Both the position numbers and the translations under genes were made by a program. Shown in pieces: positions 1 to 8,651 of a stretch of DNA of 55,675 nucleotides. The notes beneath the pieces are model-generated. The model worked only from the letters and a program-made list of their open reading frames with translations. It was not told where the DNA came from and searched no databases. Source of the DNA: Planctomycetota bacterium (GTDB lineage: Bacteria; Planctomycetota; Phycisphaerae; Phycisphaerales; UBA1924); NCBI GenBank assembly GCA_024280755.1, contig JAJRPN010000024.1:1-55675 (forward strand). Direction: 5' to 3'. The number at the start of each line of letters is the position of its first letter. Positions within the stretch are counted from its first letter, which is position 1.

Positions 1-4
1 ACCA

Positions 5-142
5 GCACCGGAAACTCGGATTACCCGGGTCGTCAATCACCCATCAGAGGCCTGCTCCGCTACGCTCCGCAGCCCTCTGATGGGACAAAGGAACGCCGCT
101 GCCCTAACATAGAGAGTGGTACAGAATATGGGGGCAGGTCAC
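5..142. repeat. Left copy of 138-bp terminal repeat with hairpin
   Basis: This stretch is repeated in inverted orientation at 55538-55675 with only about six mismatches. It contains a hairpin whose 11-nt arms are 40-50 and 74-84, with an inner CTGC/GCAG pairing at 52-55 and 69-72. The inner edge reads GTGACCTGCCCCC when read outward. The repeat ends exactly where the Fic reading frame loses its family sequence, so it is an insertion into that gene. A TG-starting edge is typical of insertion-sequence ends and reminds me of IS3-family tips, but no transposase is in the window, so the family is not established. The same repeat at both ends is most easily explained by assembly breaks in a multicopy element. 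Confidence 0.85.
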
Positions 143-808
143 CTTCTCTGAAAGTGCTCGTGCAAGACGACCGTTGCCATCTTCAAAGGGATGGATGCAT
201 ACAAAGTACAAGTGTGTGATCCCTGATCGTGTGATGGCTGGCAATGGCGAATCGCCTGTCGGGCTTGTGGTATTAAACCAGTTGACAAACCGCTCCATCT
301 CTTCTGGCACGCTCAAATGTGGCGGTGCTTCAAAGTGAACCGTTGGTTTATCAAGACGGCCAGAGACTACCTGCATGGGTTCTTTGTGCGTGCGGTACGC
401 ACCGATGTCACGAAGATCGCGACGACCATGGGTCACCAGACGATGCCATTCAAACAGCAACTCGTGACTCAGCGGTTCAGTGGGATTTTGATACAGGGAT
501 ACCATGAGTTCGGCGATCCCTTGTTCCGCTGGTTTGGCTCGGCGATGATCCACAGCTAACCCCAGTTGTTTACGGATGGATGACTGCACACTGTCGCGAT
601 CGAGAAGTTCGCCTTCGATCTCGGATGTGGTCATGGCTTCGGTGGTGATGGTTTCCACCACAAGGGCATTCTGGTTATCCTTTGTCAGATGCTCCAATGA
701 CCCAAGGATCACGCCACCCTCTATCAAAAACGCTTGCTCCGCCCGTATTAGGCGGTCGGCATTCCAGGTAAAATCTGGCCAATCGGGTTGTTCCCAGTTC
801 CATGTCAT
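104..808 (-). pseudogene. Truncated Fic/DOC-family AMP-transferase
   Basis: Fic enzymes transfer AMP or related groups to target proteins. The N-terminus matches the DUF4172 domain that often precedes Fic domains (MTWNWEQPDWPDF). Around residues 58-67 is a TSEIEGE motif like the inhibitory helix (S/T)xxxE(G/N). The catalytic loop HPFEDGNGRLAR is intact near residues 207-218. The frame follows the family through 'RALSEK' and then continues into the 138-bp repeat (VTCPHILYHSLC), where it stops. Family members are usually about 350-380 aa, so roughly the last third is missing. The start has a good AAGGA about 8 nt upstream. The protein is probably unstable or inactive, although all catalytic-loop residues remain. 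Confidence 0.85.
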
Positions 809-835
809 GATCGATATCCTTTTGTTTATCGATCA

Positions 836-864
836 ATAATGGCATTAAACATGATTGATATCAA
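836..864 (-). promoter_or_regulatory. Candidate promoter of the fic gene
   Basis: On the minus strand TTGATA (859-864) and CATTAT (836-841) are 17 bp apart, upstream of the fic start at 808. The -35 hexamer lies inside the perfect 10-bp palindrome TTGATATCAA (855-864), which could be an operator. Base composition is AT-rich compared with the surroundings. No transcription data support it. Confidence 0.35.
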
Positions 865-1029
865 GGTTTTTATCCATCAGGCAGGCAAAATTCAGTGATA
901 GCCCTGCCAAATTCTGCGGGTTGGAGAAAAAAGAGTTGCGGATTAACAGCCACAGTACATTTTATCCATACTTGAAGTATATGTCGTCTCTGGCAAAGCT
1001 TGCAGATCTTGCTCTAATCAAGTCTTGAG

Positions 1030-1695
1030 TCACATTCGTAGTGCTGTATTTGGCTTGTGAAGATCACAGAGGATTTGAGCCGTTGGTTTGTGTCCAAGTG
1101 CACCCATGCACCAGCGATGTTCCGGCAAACGGAATTGCTTCGAGTCATCGAATGGGATAAACGGGCAATGGATTGAGAGCAATGTCATTGAGTGTTCCGC
1201 AGTGCTGAAGGTATGGACAACACCTCTGCGGAACACAAAGACATCTCGTTTTCTAGCTGCGATTGTGTGGATAGCTTTGGCATCAAAGTCTTCGAATGAT
1301 TGATCGGTCCAGTGAAAGAATCCTCGGCCTTCTAAAACCACAATAAATCGGTCGGTATGATCGTGGACATGCATTGGCAGGTCATCCGCTCCTTTATTCC
1401 ACTTGATCTTGGTAATCGCAGAATCAATGGATGGATCGTTGAGAATTGCTTGGCAGTTCCATACCGCTCCGCCGACACGCTCGCTGTTTTCGAATGGATA
1501 TTTGAGTGTGAGTGGATAGTCCTCATCTAGGGCAGTGACGAAGTCTCCGAAGTGAATTCCGGGACCTGTGCCCCGAATTCGACCGAGAGAGATTCGTTCT
1601 TTAGAGGGTTCCAACTGAGAAATCGCTCTTGAAGCCAAGTTAAGTAATCGGCGGCAGCTGTCTGCGGGTTCTAAAATTGAGTGGGCGCGTGACAT
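1030..1695 (-). CDS. Cupin-domain protein
   Basis: A 221-aa protein with a C-terminal cupin barrel. The first cupin motif, MHVHDHTDRFIVVLEGRG, supplies the usual metal-binding His residues, and the second, VFVFRRGVVHTFS, supplies the distal His. The N-terminal 100 residues are not recognised. Cupins of this shape serve as metal-dependent enzymes or sugar/amino-acid sensors, and the substrate cannot be read here. The start is chosen for the AGGAG ten bases upstream (CTAGGAGATCGCAAAATG on the minus strand). The gene is divergent from the XRE regulator at 1790, with 94 bp between them holding TGACGA repeats, so shared control is plausible. There is no signal peptide, so it should be cytoplasmic. 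Confidence 0.6.
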   Translation of the reverse strand: MSRAHSILEPADSCRRLLNLASRAISQLEPSKERISLGRIRGTGPGIHFGDFVTALDEDYPLTLKYPFENSERVGGAVWNCQAILNDPSIDSAITKIKWNKGADDLPMHVHDHTDRFIVVLEGRGFFHWTDQSFEDFDAKAIHTIAARKRDVFVFRRGVVHTFSTAEHSMTLLSIHCPFIPFDDSKQFRLPEHRWCMGALGHKPTAQILCDLHKPNTALRM

Positions 1696-1725
1696 TTTGC
1701 GATCTCCTAGGGAACGCAGGGCGTG

Positions 1726-1768
1726 TGACGAAAAAGCAGGTGACGAATAAACTGTAGACTAATCGTCA
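1726..1768. promoter_or_regulatory. TGACGA repeats between cupin and XRE genes
   Basis: TGACGAA occurs at 1726 and 1741, 15 bp apart, and the inverted copy ATCGTCA at 1762-1768. The last two form an inverted repeat with arms TGACGA/TCGTCA. The sites sit in the 94-bp divergent intergenic region, where an XRE-family repressor often binds. Operator function is inferred from position and symmetry only. Confidence 0.35.
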
Positions 1769-1789
1769 CTTCGGATCGACCATCTCCAT

Positions 1790-2014
1790 GTGAAAAGCAC
1801 TAAATTTGTCAAGGGTTTTGGAGAGAATGTCCGTAAGTGTCGTGATGATGCAGGGCTTTCGCAAGAAGAGTTGGCCTTCAAGGCCAAGCTCCATCGGACA
1901 GCTATTACGCATATTGAACGAGGTACGCGTGCTTCAACGCTGGTGACAGTTGAAAAACTTGCGAAAGCTTTAAAAGTTCAGCCTGCGGACCTCATGCCTC
2001 AAATCCGTGTGTAG
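1790..2014 (+). CDS. XRE-family helix-turn-helix regulator
   Basis: A 74-aa protein that is almost entirely one HTH_3/Cro-C1-type domain. The pattern GFGENVRKCRDDAGLSQEELAFKA, followed by the recognition helix LHRTAITHIERGTR and a LVTVEKLAKALKV helix, is standard for the family. Translation starts at GTG (1790-1792); no strong ribosome site is visible. It probably binds as a dimer to the intergenic TGACGA repeats and controls itself and the divergent cupin gene. It could instead be the antitoxin-like or phage-type stand-alone regulator often found near mobile DNA, but no toxin partner is adjacent. Confidence 0.75.
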   Translation: MKSTKFVKGFGENVRKCRDDAGLSQEELAFKAKLHRTAITHIERGTRASTLVTVEKLAKALKVQPADLMPQIRV

Positions 2015-2081
2015 GTATTTGATGCCTAACAAGTGTCCGATTGCCATTGACACTATTCGGCTCTCATGGCATCCATGATGT

Positions 2082-2675
2082 ATGCCGCGTCATCAGCTTT
2101 CTTCAGAGATTTCACCCAAAGGCCTTGCTCTCGAAGCACTGCTCACAGAGTATGATGCGCTGTATCGGATTGCTGAGTTTAGATTGGCTGCTCTTGATCG
2201 CAGAATCCCAATCGTCGGGAGTCTGTTGACAGTGTTTTTAGGCACCGTACCTTTATTGCCCGGACCATCGCAGGTATTGGGCTTGATTGCGGTGCCAGTT
2301 TCACTGATCTGGTTGGTGCGAACAACCATTAATCACGCCCGATCATTTGAAGATGCCATACGAGGCATTGAGGACATAGAGGGTAAAGTAAATGATTTGC
2401 TTGATGATTCCCTCATCGGATTCCAGAGCACCCATCCGAGTAGAGGTCACACTGTCGGTGGTCGGACAGGATCTGAGACCGTTGGAGCCGTAGTGCTTGC
2501 CTCTTGTTTATTGCTCAGTATCAGTTTGTGGATGGGGATGACCTCGGCAGAAATGAGTTCAGGCGTTCGATCGGTTTATGCCTTGGGGATCGGGCTGATT
2601 GCTGGGATGCTTTTTAGCATTGTTGGATCTTGGCGGTTGTATCGGTATCAATCTCGCGTGAAAGTTGATGATTGA
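2082..2675 (+). CDS. Hypothetical four-helix membrane protein
   Basis: Not recognised. The 197-aa protein has two pairs of hydrophobic segments: about residues 45-80 (IPIVGSLLTVFLGTVPLL and VLGLIAVPVSLIWLV) and about 133-185 (TVGAVVLASCLLLSISLWM and GIGLIAGMLFSIVGSW). A charged loop of about 50 residues lies between the pairs (ARSFEDAIRGIEDIEGKVNDLLDD), probably cytoplasmic and helical. A hairpin GAGATT-AGGG-AATCTC (2674-2689) overlaps the stop codon but lacks a T tract. It stands alone before the secretion operon, and no function can be assigned. Confidence 0.5.
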   Translation: MPRHQLSSEISPKGLALEALLTEYDALYRIAEFRLAALDRRIPIVGSLLTVFLGTVPLLPGPSQVLGLIAVPVSLIWLVRTTINHARSFEDAIRGIEDIEGKVNDLLDDSLIGFQSTHPSRGHTVGGRTGSETVGAVVLASCLLLSISLWMGMTSAEMSSGVRSVYALGIGLIAGMLFSIVGSWRLYRYQSRVKVDD

Positions 2676-2791
2676 GATTAGGGAATCTCATACATCGTAG
2701 TATCCCTCAGAGTTCGTGCTGACAGATGAATTAGGTGGCTGAGCGATGGTATTGGGGAACTGGGCAGCCCTTAATCGCATATACTGTTCAT

Positions 2792-4954
2792 ATGGCTACC
2801 CATTATGCACACAAAATGTTATTCGCATGTATTGCGTGCGTGTTGATATTGATTCCACCAGCATTCGGGCAGGTTGAGCGAACCGAGCATGTTCTCACGA
2901 CACGGATCACCTCATCGATCAATCTTGCACGCTTGGTCGATCTGACTGCCCAACTCAATCATATCGAGATCGAGTATCGGCCAACCTTGTTGAACAACAA
3001 GGTGGTGACGCTCCGGCTCGTCCATGAAGTGACGCCTCATGAACTTTGGGATCTGTGCCTCACGATCTTGCACAGCAATGATCTGACGATTATCCAGCGA
3101 TCCGGAAAAGAAGGGTTGTATGCAGTGGTGACACTCGTAGAGGCTGCGAAGGAAACACTTCCTGCGACATCCTTCGATTCAGGGCCATTGGCACCAGGCT
3201 ATCAGGCAGTGATCAGGCCCTTGATTTCGACAGATCCGGAATCGGTGATTGAATCGTTCAAGCCGATTCTCTCAAATGGGTCCAAACTGACCATCACAGC
3301 AGCACCAGCGTTGTCTGGGGTGATCGTGTCTGGTGTGCAAGACCGCATTGAATACGCACTTGATCTGATCGACAAGCTCGATAGCAGTTTGTCTCATCCT
3401 GTGATCACTACTATTTCGGTCACGCATCGGTCTGCGACCGAAGTGCTCGCAGAGGTCAAGGCTATTGCCGCGACACTCGCCAACCAGGGCGGGATGGATT
3501 TGGTCAGCGACATGAGCGCTGATATCAATCGCCAGGCGATCCGTATCATTGGCCCTGAGTCTGAAGTGAACTCTATTGAAGCCTTGATTTTGGCTGCTGA
3601 CCAGCCATCAGAGATTATCACCAAGTCCTTTGATCCCCGTGGCTATCCACTTGATACGGTCGCGTCCTTTATTGAGACGATGGCCAAGGATGCTTCACCA
3701 AGAGGTTCCGGGGAACAATGGAAACTCGTGCAAGATGAACTCACCAATACATTGATTCTTTCTGGGACGCTCACTGAGCTTGAGGCCGCAGAAGCTGCGA
3801 TCGAACAACTGGCAATGATGCCGGCGGACAGTCGCCGGGTGATCAAGATGATCCCGATCAAGAACCGTGAAGCGACGAAGATTCGAGAGATTGCGGGCCA
3901 GTTGCTCAATGCTACGATACTTGGCGGCGGAGGCGATTCAGGTTCGGGTACGGATGACGGCATTGATCGCCAGGCCGAACCTGTTTCTGCACAGGGTATT
4001 GGGAATGTTTTACAAGACGAAGGGCAAAGAGACCTTGAACTCGCGGTTGACAGTGAGCTCAACATGATCATTGCGACAGGTACACCCAAGCGGATCGAGC
4101 AGCTAGAAAAACTTATCAAGGATTTAGATGTCCGTCAGCCTCAAGTGCAGCTTGAGATCATTATGTTGAGTATGTCTGAGAGTGAATCGTATGATTTCGG
4201 TGTGGAACTCGCGGGCAACATTGATACAGGCAAAACACTCGTCGGCCTTGGATCGTTGTTCGGTCTTTCCAATCTCCTGCCATCAAGCACTTCGGCACAA
4301 GCATCGGGAAGCGGGGGATCCGCTGTCATTTTAAGCCCAGGAGATTTCAGTGCGGTGATCCGTGCGATTGATACCGTCAATGAGGGCCGATCAGTAAGTA
4401 TGCCTTCGATCGTGGTCAACAACAATGAAACAGCAACACTCAACAGCACGACGACCCAGCCGTTCCTGACCACGACGATTCAGGATAGCACGACAACGAC
4501 TGCTCGAGGCGGTTCGGCTTCGGCAGGAACAACGATCACGGTGAGTCCGCAGATCGCCGCCGGCGATGACATCTTGCTCGATTATTCGATATCGCTGAGT
4601 TCGTTCGTTGGTGAAGCGGCGAGCAACGGCGTTGAGCCTCCGACCCAGCAAACTTCGCTCAACAGCATCGCCACCATTCCAGACGGCTACACCATCGCCT
4701 TGGGTGGGATCGAGATCACCACTGAGGGTGACTCTGACACCAAGACCCCCGGGCTGGCAGATATTCCCATACTTGGCGAGTTGTTTAAATCGCAATCAAA
4801 CTCGGCAAGCCGATCGCGGTTCTATGTGTTTATCCGAGCGACCGTGATGCGGAGCACAAGCTTCGAGCATCTCAAATACATCAGCGAGGAACTCGCCGGT
4901 GAGCTGGATGTCGACGATGGTTGGCCAGTTGTTGAGCCACGGATTATTCGGTGA
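2792..4954 (+). CDS. gspD: Type II secretion outer-membrane secretin GspD
   Basis: Secretins form the outer-membrane channel of T2SS. From Met at 2792 the protein is about 720 aa with a signal peptide (KMLFACIACVLILIPPAFG, cleavage near Gly-Gln). N0/N1-like modules follow (SVTHRSATEVLAEVKAIAATL; IKNREATKIREIAGQLLNATI), with a Gly/Asp-rich loop, then the secretin core from about residue 440. The core signature includes VNNNETATLNSTTTQPFL, ISPQIAAGDDILLDYSISLSSF-like strands and the terminal DTKTPGLADIPILGELF. No clear ribosome site marks the start: a GTG at 2735 would add 19 residues before the signal peptide, so 2792 is preferred. It is the first gene of the operon and its TGA overlaps the next start. 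Confidence 0.9.
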   Translation: MATHYAHKMLFACIACVLILIPPAFGQVERTEHVLTTRITSSINLARLVDLTAQLNHIEIEYRPTLLNNKVVTLRLVHEVTPHELWDLCLTILHSNDLTIIQRSGKEGLYAVVTLVEAAKETLPATSFDSGPLAPGYQAVIRPLISTDPESVIESFKPILSNGSKLTITAAPALSGVIVSGVQDRIEYALDLIDKLDSSLSHPVITTISVTHRSATEVLAEVKAIAATLANQGGMDLVSDMSADINRQAIRIIGPESEVNSIEALILAADQPSEIITKSFDPRGYPLDTVASFIETMAKDASPRGSGEQWKLVQDELTNTLILSGTLTELEAAEAAIEQLAMMPADSRRVIKMIPIKNREATKIREIAGQLLNATILGGGGDSGSGTDDGIDRQAEPVSAQGIGNVLQDEGQRDLELAVDSELNMIIATGTPKRIEQLEKLIKDLDVRQPQVQLEIIMLSMSESESYDFGVELAGNIDTGKTLVGLGSLFGLSNLLPSSTSAQASGSGGSAVILSPGDFSAVIRAIDTVNEGRSVSMPSIVVNNNETATLNSTTTQPFLTTTIQDSTTTTARGGSASAGTTITVSPQIAAGDDILLDYSISLSSFVGEAASNGVEPPTQQTSLNSIATIPDGYTIALGGIEITTEGDSDTKTPGLADIPILGELFKSQSNSASRSRFYVFIRATVMRSTSFEHLKYISEELAGELDVDDGWPVVEPRIIR

Positions 4955-6480
4955 TGGCTGCTCAGGCTGTATCCAACTCGATGATTGCGGAGAAGCCCTT
5001 TGTGGATCAAGTGCCTCATGATTTTGCGCGTGAGCATTTGCTCTTGTGGATTGATCGTGATGGAAAAACAATTGTGCTTCATGAGGAGCAGACAAATCCT
5101 GCTGCACTCCACAATGTATCGGTGCTCCTTAACCAATGGCCTGAGCGAGAATCCGTTGAATCCGCAAAGCTCGCCGAGTGGATTGATGCTGCATACGCCG
5201 ATGCGATGGTGCACAAGAGTGAGCACTCATCGCTTGAACTCGAAGATCCCGCCGATATCGAAGATGAGATCGAAAAGCTCATCGATGGCCAAGATGCAGA
5301 TTTACTCTCAACCTCAGGGAAGTCGCCGGTTGTTCGATTGATCGATAGCTTGCTCTTTGAGGGAATCCGCCGAAGCGCGAGTGACATTCATTTCCAGCCG
5401 ATGCAGGATGGTTTGTTGGTGCGGTTTCGGATTGACGGTGCATTGATTGATGCTCGGACATTACCCATGCGATTTGCCGCTCCCATCACGAGCCGAATCA
5501 AGGTCATGGGCCATATGGATATCGCCGAGACACGCACGCCTCAGGATGGGCGGGCGAGTGTGACGATCGGCCAGGCGAAAGAGAGCGAGGGGCGACACGA
5601 GGTGGATCTTCGGATCAGCACGCTGCCTACAAGTGATGGTGAACGCGTCGTCATCCGGTTTCTTGACTCAAACCAAGGCCAGCGATTGGCAACGCTCGAT
5701 GCCATCGGGATGCCCAAGGATATCCATTCCAAATACAGCACTGCTGCTGCACGCCCCAATGGGATCATCTTGCTCACCGGGCCGACCGGATCGGGCAAGA
5801 CGACCACGCTCTATGCCACGCTCCGATACATCGCGACGCATGGCGGTGCCACTGGTGGCGGCGATCTCAACATCATGACGATCGAAGACCCTATCGAGTA
5901 CAAGCTCTCCACTCCGGGGCTTTCGATCTCGCAGAGCCAAGTCAACCGCAAGAAGGGGATGACCTTTTCTTCTGGCTTGAGGCACATTCTTCGCCAAGAC
6001 CCCGATGTGGTGATGGTGGGGGAGATTCGTGATGCCGAAACTGCACAGATTGCGATTCAGTCAAGTTTGACAGGGCATTTGGTGTTTTCAACATTGCACA
6101 CCAATGATTCCGTGAGTGCTCCGCCTCGGTTGATCGATTTGGGAATCGAGCCTTATTTGATCAGTGCTTCACTCTCTGCGGTGCTCGCCCAACGGCTGGT
6201 GCGGATGCTCCACAAAGAATGTGATGGTCAGGGGTGCGATGAATGTATGCACACTGGGTACGCCGGGCGGACGGGTATCTTTGAGTTGTTAATGATGACT
6301 GAGCCGATCCGTGAGTTGATCGCAGAGTCGGCATCAGCGACACAGATCAGAAAAGTTGCGATGGGCGATGGATGGCGATCATTGCGTGAAGATGGACAGC
6401 GGCTCATTGACGGATCGATCACCACGCAGACGGAAATAGAGCGGGAAGCTGTCGATCTTGCATTGGAGGTCGATCTGTGA
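4951..6480 (+). CDS. gspE: Type II secretion ATPase GspE
   Basis: The cytoplasmic hexameric ATPase that drives pseudopilus assembly; 509 aa. Walker A is GPTGSGKTTT near residue 275-285. It is followed by the Asp box (IMTIEDPIEYKL), Walker B with the 'bacterial secretion' signature (LRQDPDVVMVGEIRDAETA) and the His box (TGHLVFSTLHTNDS). The C-terminal zinc-binding region is short: ECDGQGCDECMHTGYAGRTGIFE. The start is GTG 4951 or the ATG immediately after it, both overlapping the gspD stop. The stop overlaps gspF by four bases, so translation is probably coupled. An N-terminal DUF-like region of about 120 residues is poorly conserved, as in many GspE proteins. Confidence 0.93.
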   Translation: MMAAQAVSNSMIAEKPFVDQVPHDFAREHLLLWIDRDGKTIVLHEEQTNPAALHNVSVLLNQWPERESVESAKLAEWIDAAYADAMVHKSEHSSLELEDPADIEDEIEKLIDGQDADLLSTSGKSPVVRLIDSLLFEGIRRSASDIHFQPMQDGLLVRFRIDGALIDARTLPMRFAAPITSRIKVMGHMDIAETRTPQDGRASVTIGQAKESEGRHEVDLRISTLPTSDGERVVIRFLDSNQGQRLATLDAIGMPKDIHSKYSTAAARPNGIILLTGPTGSGKTTTLYATLRYIATHGGATGGGDLNIMTIEDPIEYKLSTPGLSISQSQVNRKKGMTFSSGLRHILRQDPDVVMVGEIRDAETAQIAIQSSLTGHLVFSTLHTNDSVSAPPRLIDLGIEPYLISASLSAVLAQRLVRMLHKECDGQGCDECMHTGYAGRTGIFELLMMTEPIRELIAESASATQIRKVAMGDGWRSLREDGQRLIDGSITTQTEIEREAVDLALEVDL

Positions 6481-7718
6481 GTTCGTGGCGATACAAAGCT
6501 CGTGATCCCAACACACTTGAAATCGTATCGAGCATTATTCAGGCCGATACCGATACGGCTGCGCGTTCAGCCCTACGCAAGGCAGGGCTTCGTCCGATCC
6601 AGATCAAGCCGATCCGAAAAACATTGACGGGGCATTCAGGCTTGACTCGGTTGATGCATCGGCATCTCCGATCCCGCCGAATCCACTTGAAGGCCGATCT
6701 CTACGACAGCATGGCGACACTGCTCGATGCGGGCATTCCCATGGCCAAGACATTGCGGACAATGGCTTCGTCAGGATCGGGCCGTCGGCAGATATCTACG
6801 CTGACGCATACATTGGCTGATTCAATTCACTCGGGCACATCGCTCGGCGATGCGATGGGTGAGCATCAGTCATGGTTTGATGATGCAGAGATTGCAATGA
6901 TCAATGCTGGGCAGCAATCCGGCGAGATGAGTGCAATTTTGCATCGGCTTGCAGATCGTCAGTCTCGATCGGGTGAGCTTTCATCGAAGATCACGGGTGC
7001 ACTGGCTTATCCGATGCTTGTTACGGTGATTGGTGTAGGAGTGACGATCTTTCTGAGTGTAAAAACGCTCCCAGAACTTGTCGGAATCCTGCTCGATGCG
7101 GATATCGATCCGCCAAGATTGAGTATGTGGGTGATGGCCATCGGGCAAGCTGTGTGGCACTATGGATTCTGGATCATTCTGGGTTTTCTGGGGCTTCTAA
7201 TGGCAAGTGGCTTTGGGATGGGTGTACTTCGTAAACGATCAAACGGACAGATACCAAGTGTGATTGCCAAACTGATCCCACGCGTATTCCTTCGCATTCG
7301 GACTTCTGAAGCCATGCTTTCGCTCTCGGAGTTGCTCGAAACAGGCGTGACGCTGGTGGATGCCTTGCGTGTGGTGGCTCCGACGATGAGAGGTTTTCTT
7401 GGAGGCATGCTCGCCGGTGCATTTGAAACAGCAGCATCGCAGATTGAACAAGGCCACCCGGTATCGTGTATATTTGAAGACCCGGTCTGGTTTAGTGAAG
7501 AGCATCGTCAGCTGATGACCGCTGGCGAGGCTGCTGGGGAACTGAGCCGGACTCTGGATCGTATCGGGAACCGTGATCTGCGGAGTGCCCGACGATTGCT
7601 CGATCGGTTTGCAGCCATGATCGAACCAGCAGCGATTGTTTTGTTAGCCGTATTGGTCGGCACGGTGGTGATGGCGGCGGTATTGCCGCTCATTCGATTG
7701 CAGGAGATTGTGGGATGA
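6477..7718 (+). CDS. gspF: Type II secretion inner-membrane platform protein GspF
   Basis: A 413-aa polytopic protein with two repeated T2SSF domains. The first carries LYDSMATLLDAGIPMAKTLRTM near residues 78-99. The second carries the matching SLSELLETGVTLVDALRVVAPTM near 285-305. Three membrane segments are evident: after each domain (LVTVIGVGVTIFLSVKTLPEL; GFWIILGFLGLLMASGFGM) and at the C-terminus (PAAIVLLAVLVGTVVMAAVLPL). The GTG start overlaps the gspE stop (GTGA). GspF links the GspE ATPase to the pseudopilus machinery. Length and order are normal for the family. Confidence 0.92.
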   Translation: MSSWRYKARDPNTLEIVSSIIQADTDTAARSALRKAGLRPIQIKPIRKTLTGHSGLTRLMHRHLRSRRIHLKADLYDSMATLLDAGIPMAKTLRTMASSGSGRRQISTLTHTLADSIHSGTSLGDAMGEHQSWFDDAEIAMINAGQQSGEMSAILHRLADRQSRSGELSSKITGALAYPMLVTVIGVGVTIFLSVKTLPELVGILLDADIDPPRLSMWVMAIGQAVWHYGFWIILGFLGLLMASGFGMGVLRKRSNGQIPSVIAKLIPRVFLRIRTSEAMLSLSELLETGVTLVDALRVVAPTMRGFLGGMLAGAFETAASQIEQGHPVSCIFEDPVWFSEEHRQLMTAGEAAGELSRTLDRIGNRDLRSARRLLDRFAAMIEPAAIVLLAVLVGTVVMAAVLPLIRLQEIVG

Positions 7719-8164
7719 TTGATCAAACGAAGTTGAATTTTAGATCGTACTCGGTTCGCCGAGCGATGACCTTTGTTGAACTCCTTGCCGTGCTGGTGAT
7801 CCTCGGGCTTGTTGCTGGCGTGTTTACTGTGGGGATCGCGGGGAAGTTCAATCAGAGCAAGCGTGAACTGACCAAATCACAAATCGGGATCATTGATGCG
7901 CAGGTGCAGGCGTATTACACGCAGAAGAGCGCTTGGCCGCCTTCGGATAAAGGGCTGATGGTATTAACGACTCCAGAGACTACACCATCATCGGCCTACT
8001 TTCTCAAGCCCGACCAACTAATCGATTCATGGAACAACTCGTTCTACATTATCGTACCCGGGCCTGATGGGCATCCGTATGAGATTGTGTCGTATGGGGC
8101 GGATGGCCAACCCGGCGGTACGGAAGAGAATGCCGACCTGAGTTCATTGCATTTACGAGATTGA
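7715..8164 (+). CDS. gspG: Major pseudopilin GspG
   Basis: The main subunit of the T2SS pseudopilus; 149 aa. The type IV pilin-like N-terminus is RRAMTFVELLAVLVILGLVAGV, with Glu at position +5 of the mature protein. The residue before the expected cleavage is Ala where Gly is usual. The globular part has the GspG calcium-site pattern: DSWNNSFYIIVPGPDGHPYEIVSYGADG, then GGTEENADLSS. AWPPSDKGLMVLTT matches the family's 'YPtteqGLeALv' segment. It overlaps gspF by four bases. Confidence 0.93.
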   Translation: MIDQTKLNFRSYSVRRAMTFVELLAVLVILGLVAGVFTVGIAGKFNQSKRELTKSQIGIIDAQVQAYYTQKSAWPPSDKGLMVLTTPETTPSSAYFLKPDQLIDSWNNSFYIIVPGPDGHPYEIVSYGADGQPGGTEENADLSSLHLRD

Positions 8165-8165
8165 A

Positions 8166-8651
8166 ATGAAAGTATTGAGTCGTACAACTCGGTCTCTATG
8201 TGGGCATACAGGCTTTACGCTTGTTGAGATGCTTGTGGTCTTGGTGCTGATGGGATTGATTGCAGCATCCATTGCTCCAAACCTTGCGGGCACAACGAAG
8301 CGAACGCAGACAGACAAGATGATTGCTGATTTGATCGATCTCGATGCTCGGGCACGGGTGTTATCAGGGAAGCACCGGATGTGCTACTTTGAATACGACG
8401 AAACTCATCATCAGATCGAACTCTTTGTGGTTGATGAGAATATCGAGTCAGTCCAAGTGATCAACATACCAAACTTTGTCGTGTTGAACATTGAGCAGGG
8501 TGTAGACCAAGGCCATACGGCGACCATATTTAATCGCCTTGGTCAAACAGAGAATTATCAATTCACACTCACAATGGATGAAGACACCAGCCAGATAGCA
8601 TTCAATGGACTTACTGGGTGGCATGAAGTTATGCGTGAGGTGCGGCCATGA
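8166..8651 (+). CDS. gspH: Minor pseudopilin GspH-like
   Basis: A 161-aa pseudopilin with an 18-residue leader ending in Gly and the mature start FTLVEMLVVLVLMGLIAASIAP. This is the normal prepilin peptidase site with Glu+5. The rest (DLIDLDARARVLSGKHRMCYFEYD) has the strand-rich GspH-like shape and no other recognisable motif. Assignment as H rests on gene order between G and I. It starts one base after the gspG stop and its own stop overlaps the following start (ATGA). Confidence 0.75.
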   Translation: MKVLSRTTRSLCGHTGFTLVEMLVVLVLMGLIAASIAPNLAGTTKRTQTDKMIADLIDLDARARVLSGKHRMCYFEYDETHHQIELFVVDENIESVQVINIPNFVVLNIEQGVDQGHTATIFNRLGQTENYQFTLTMDEDTSQIAFNGLTGWHEVMREVRP

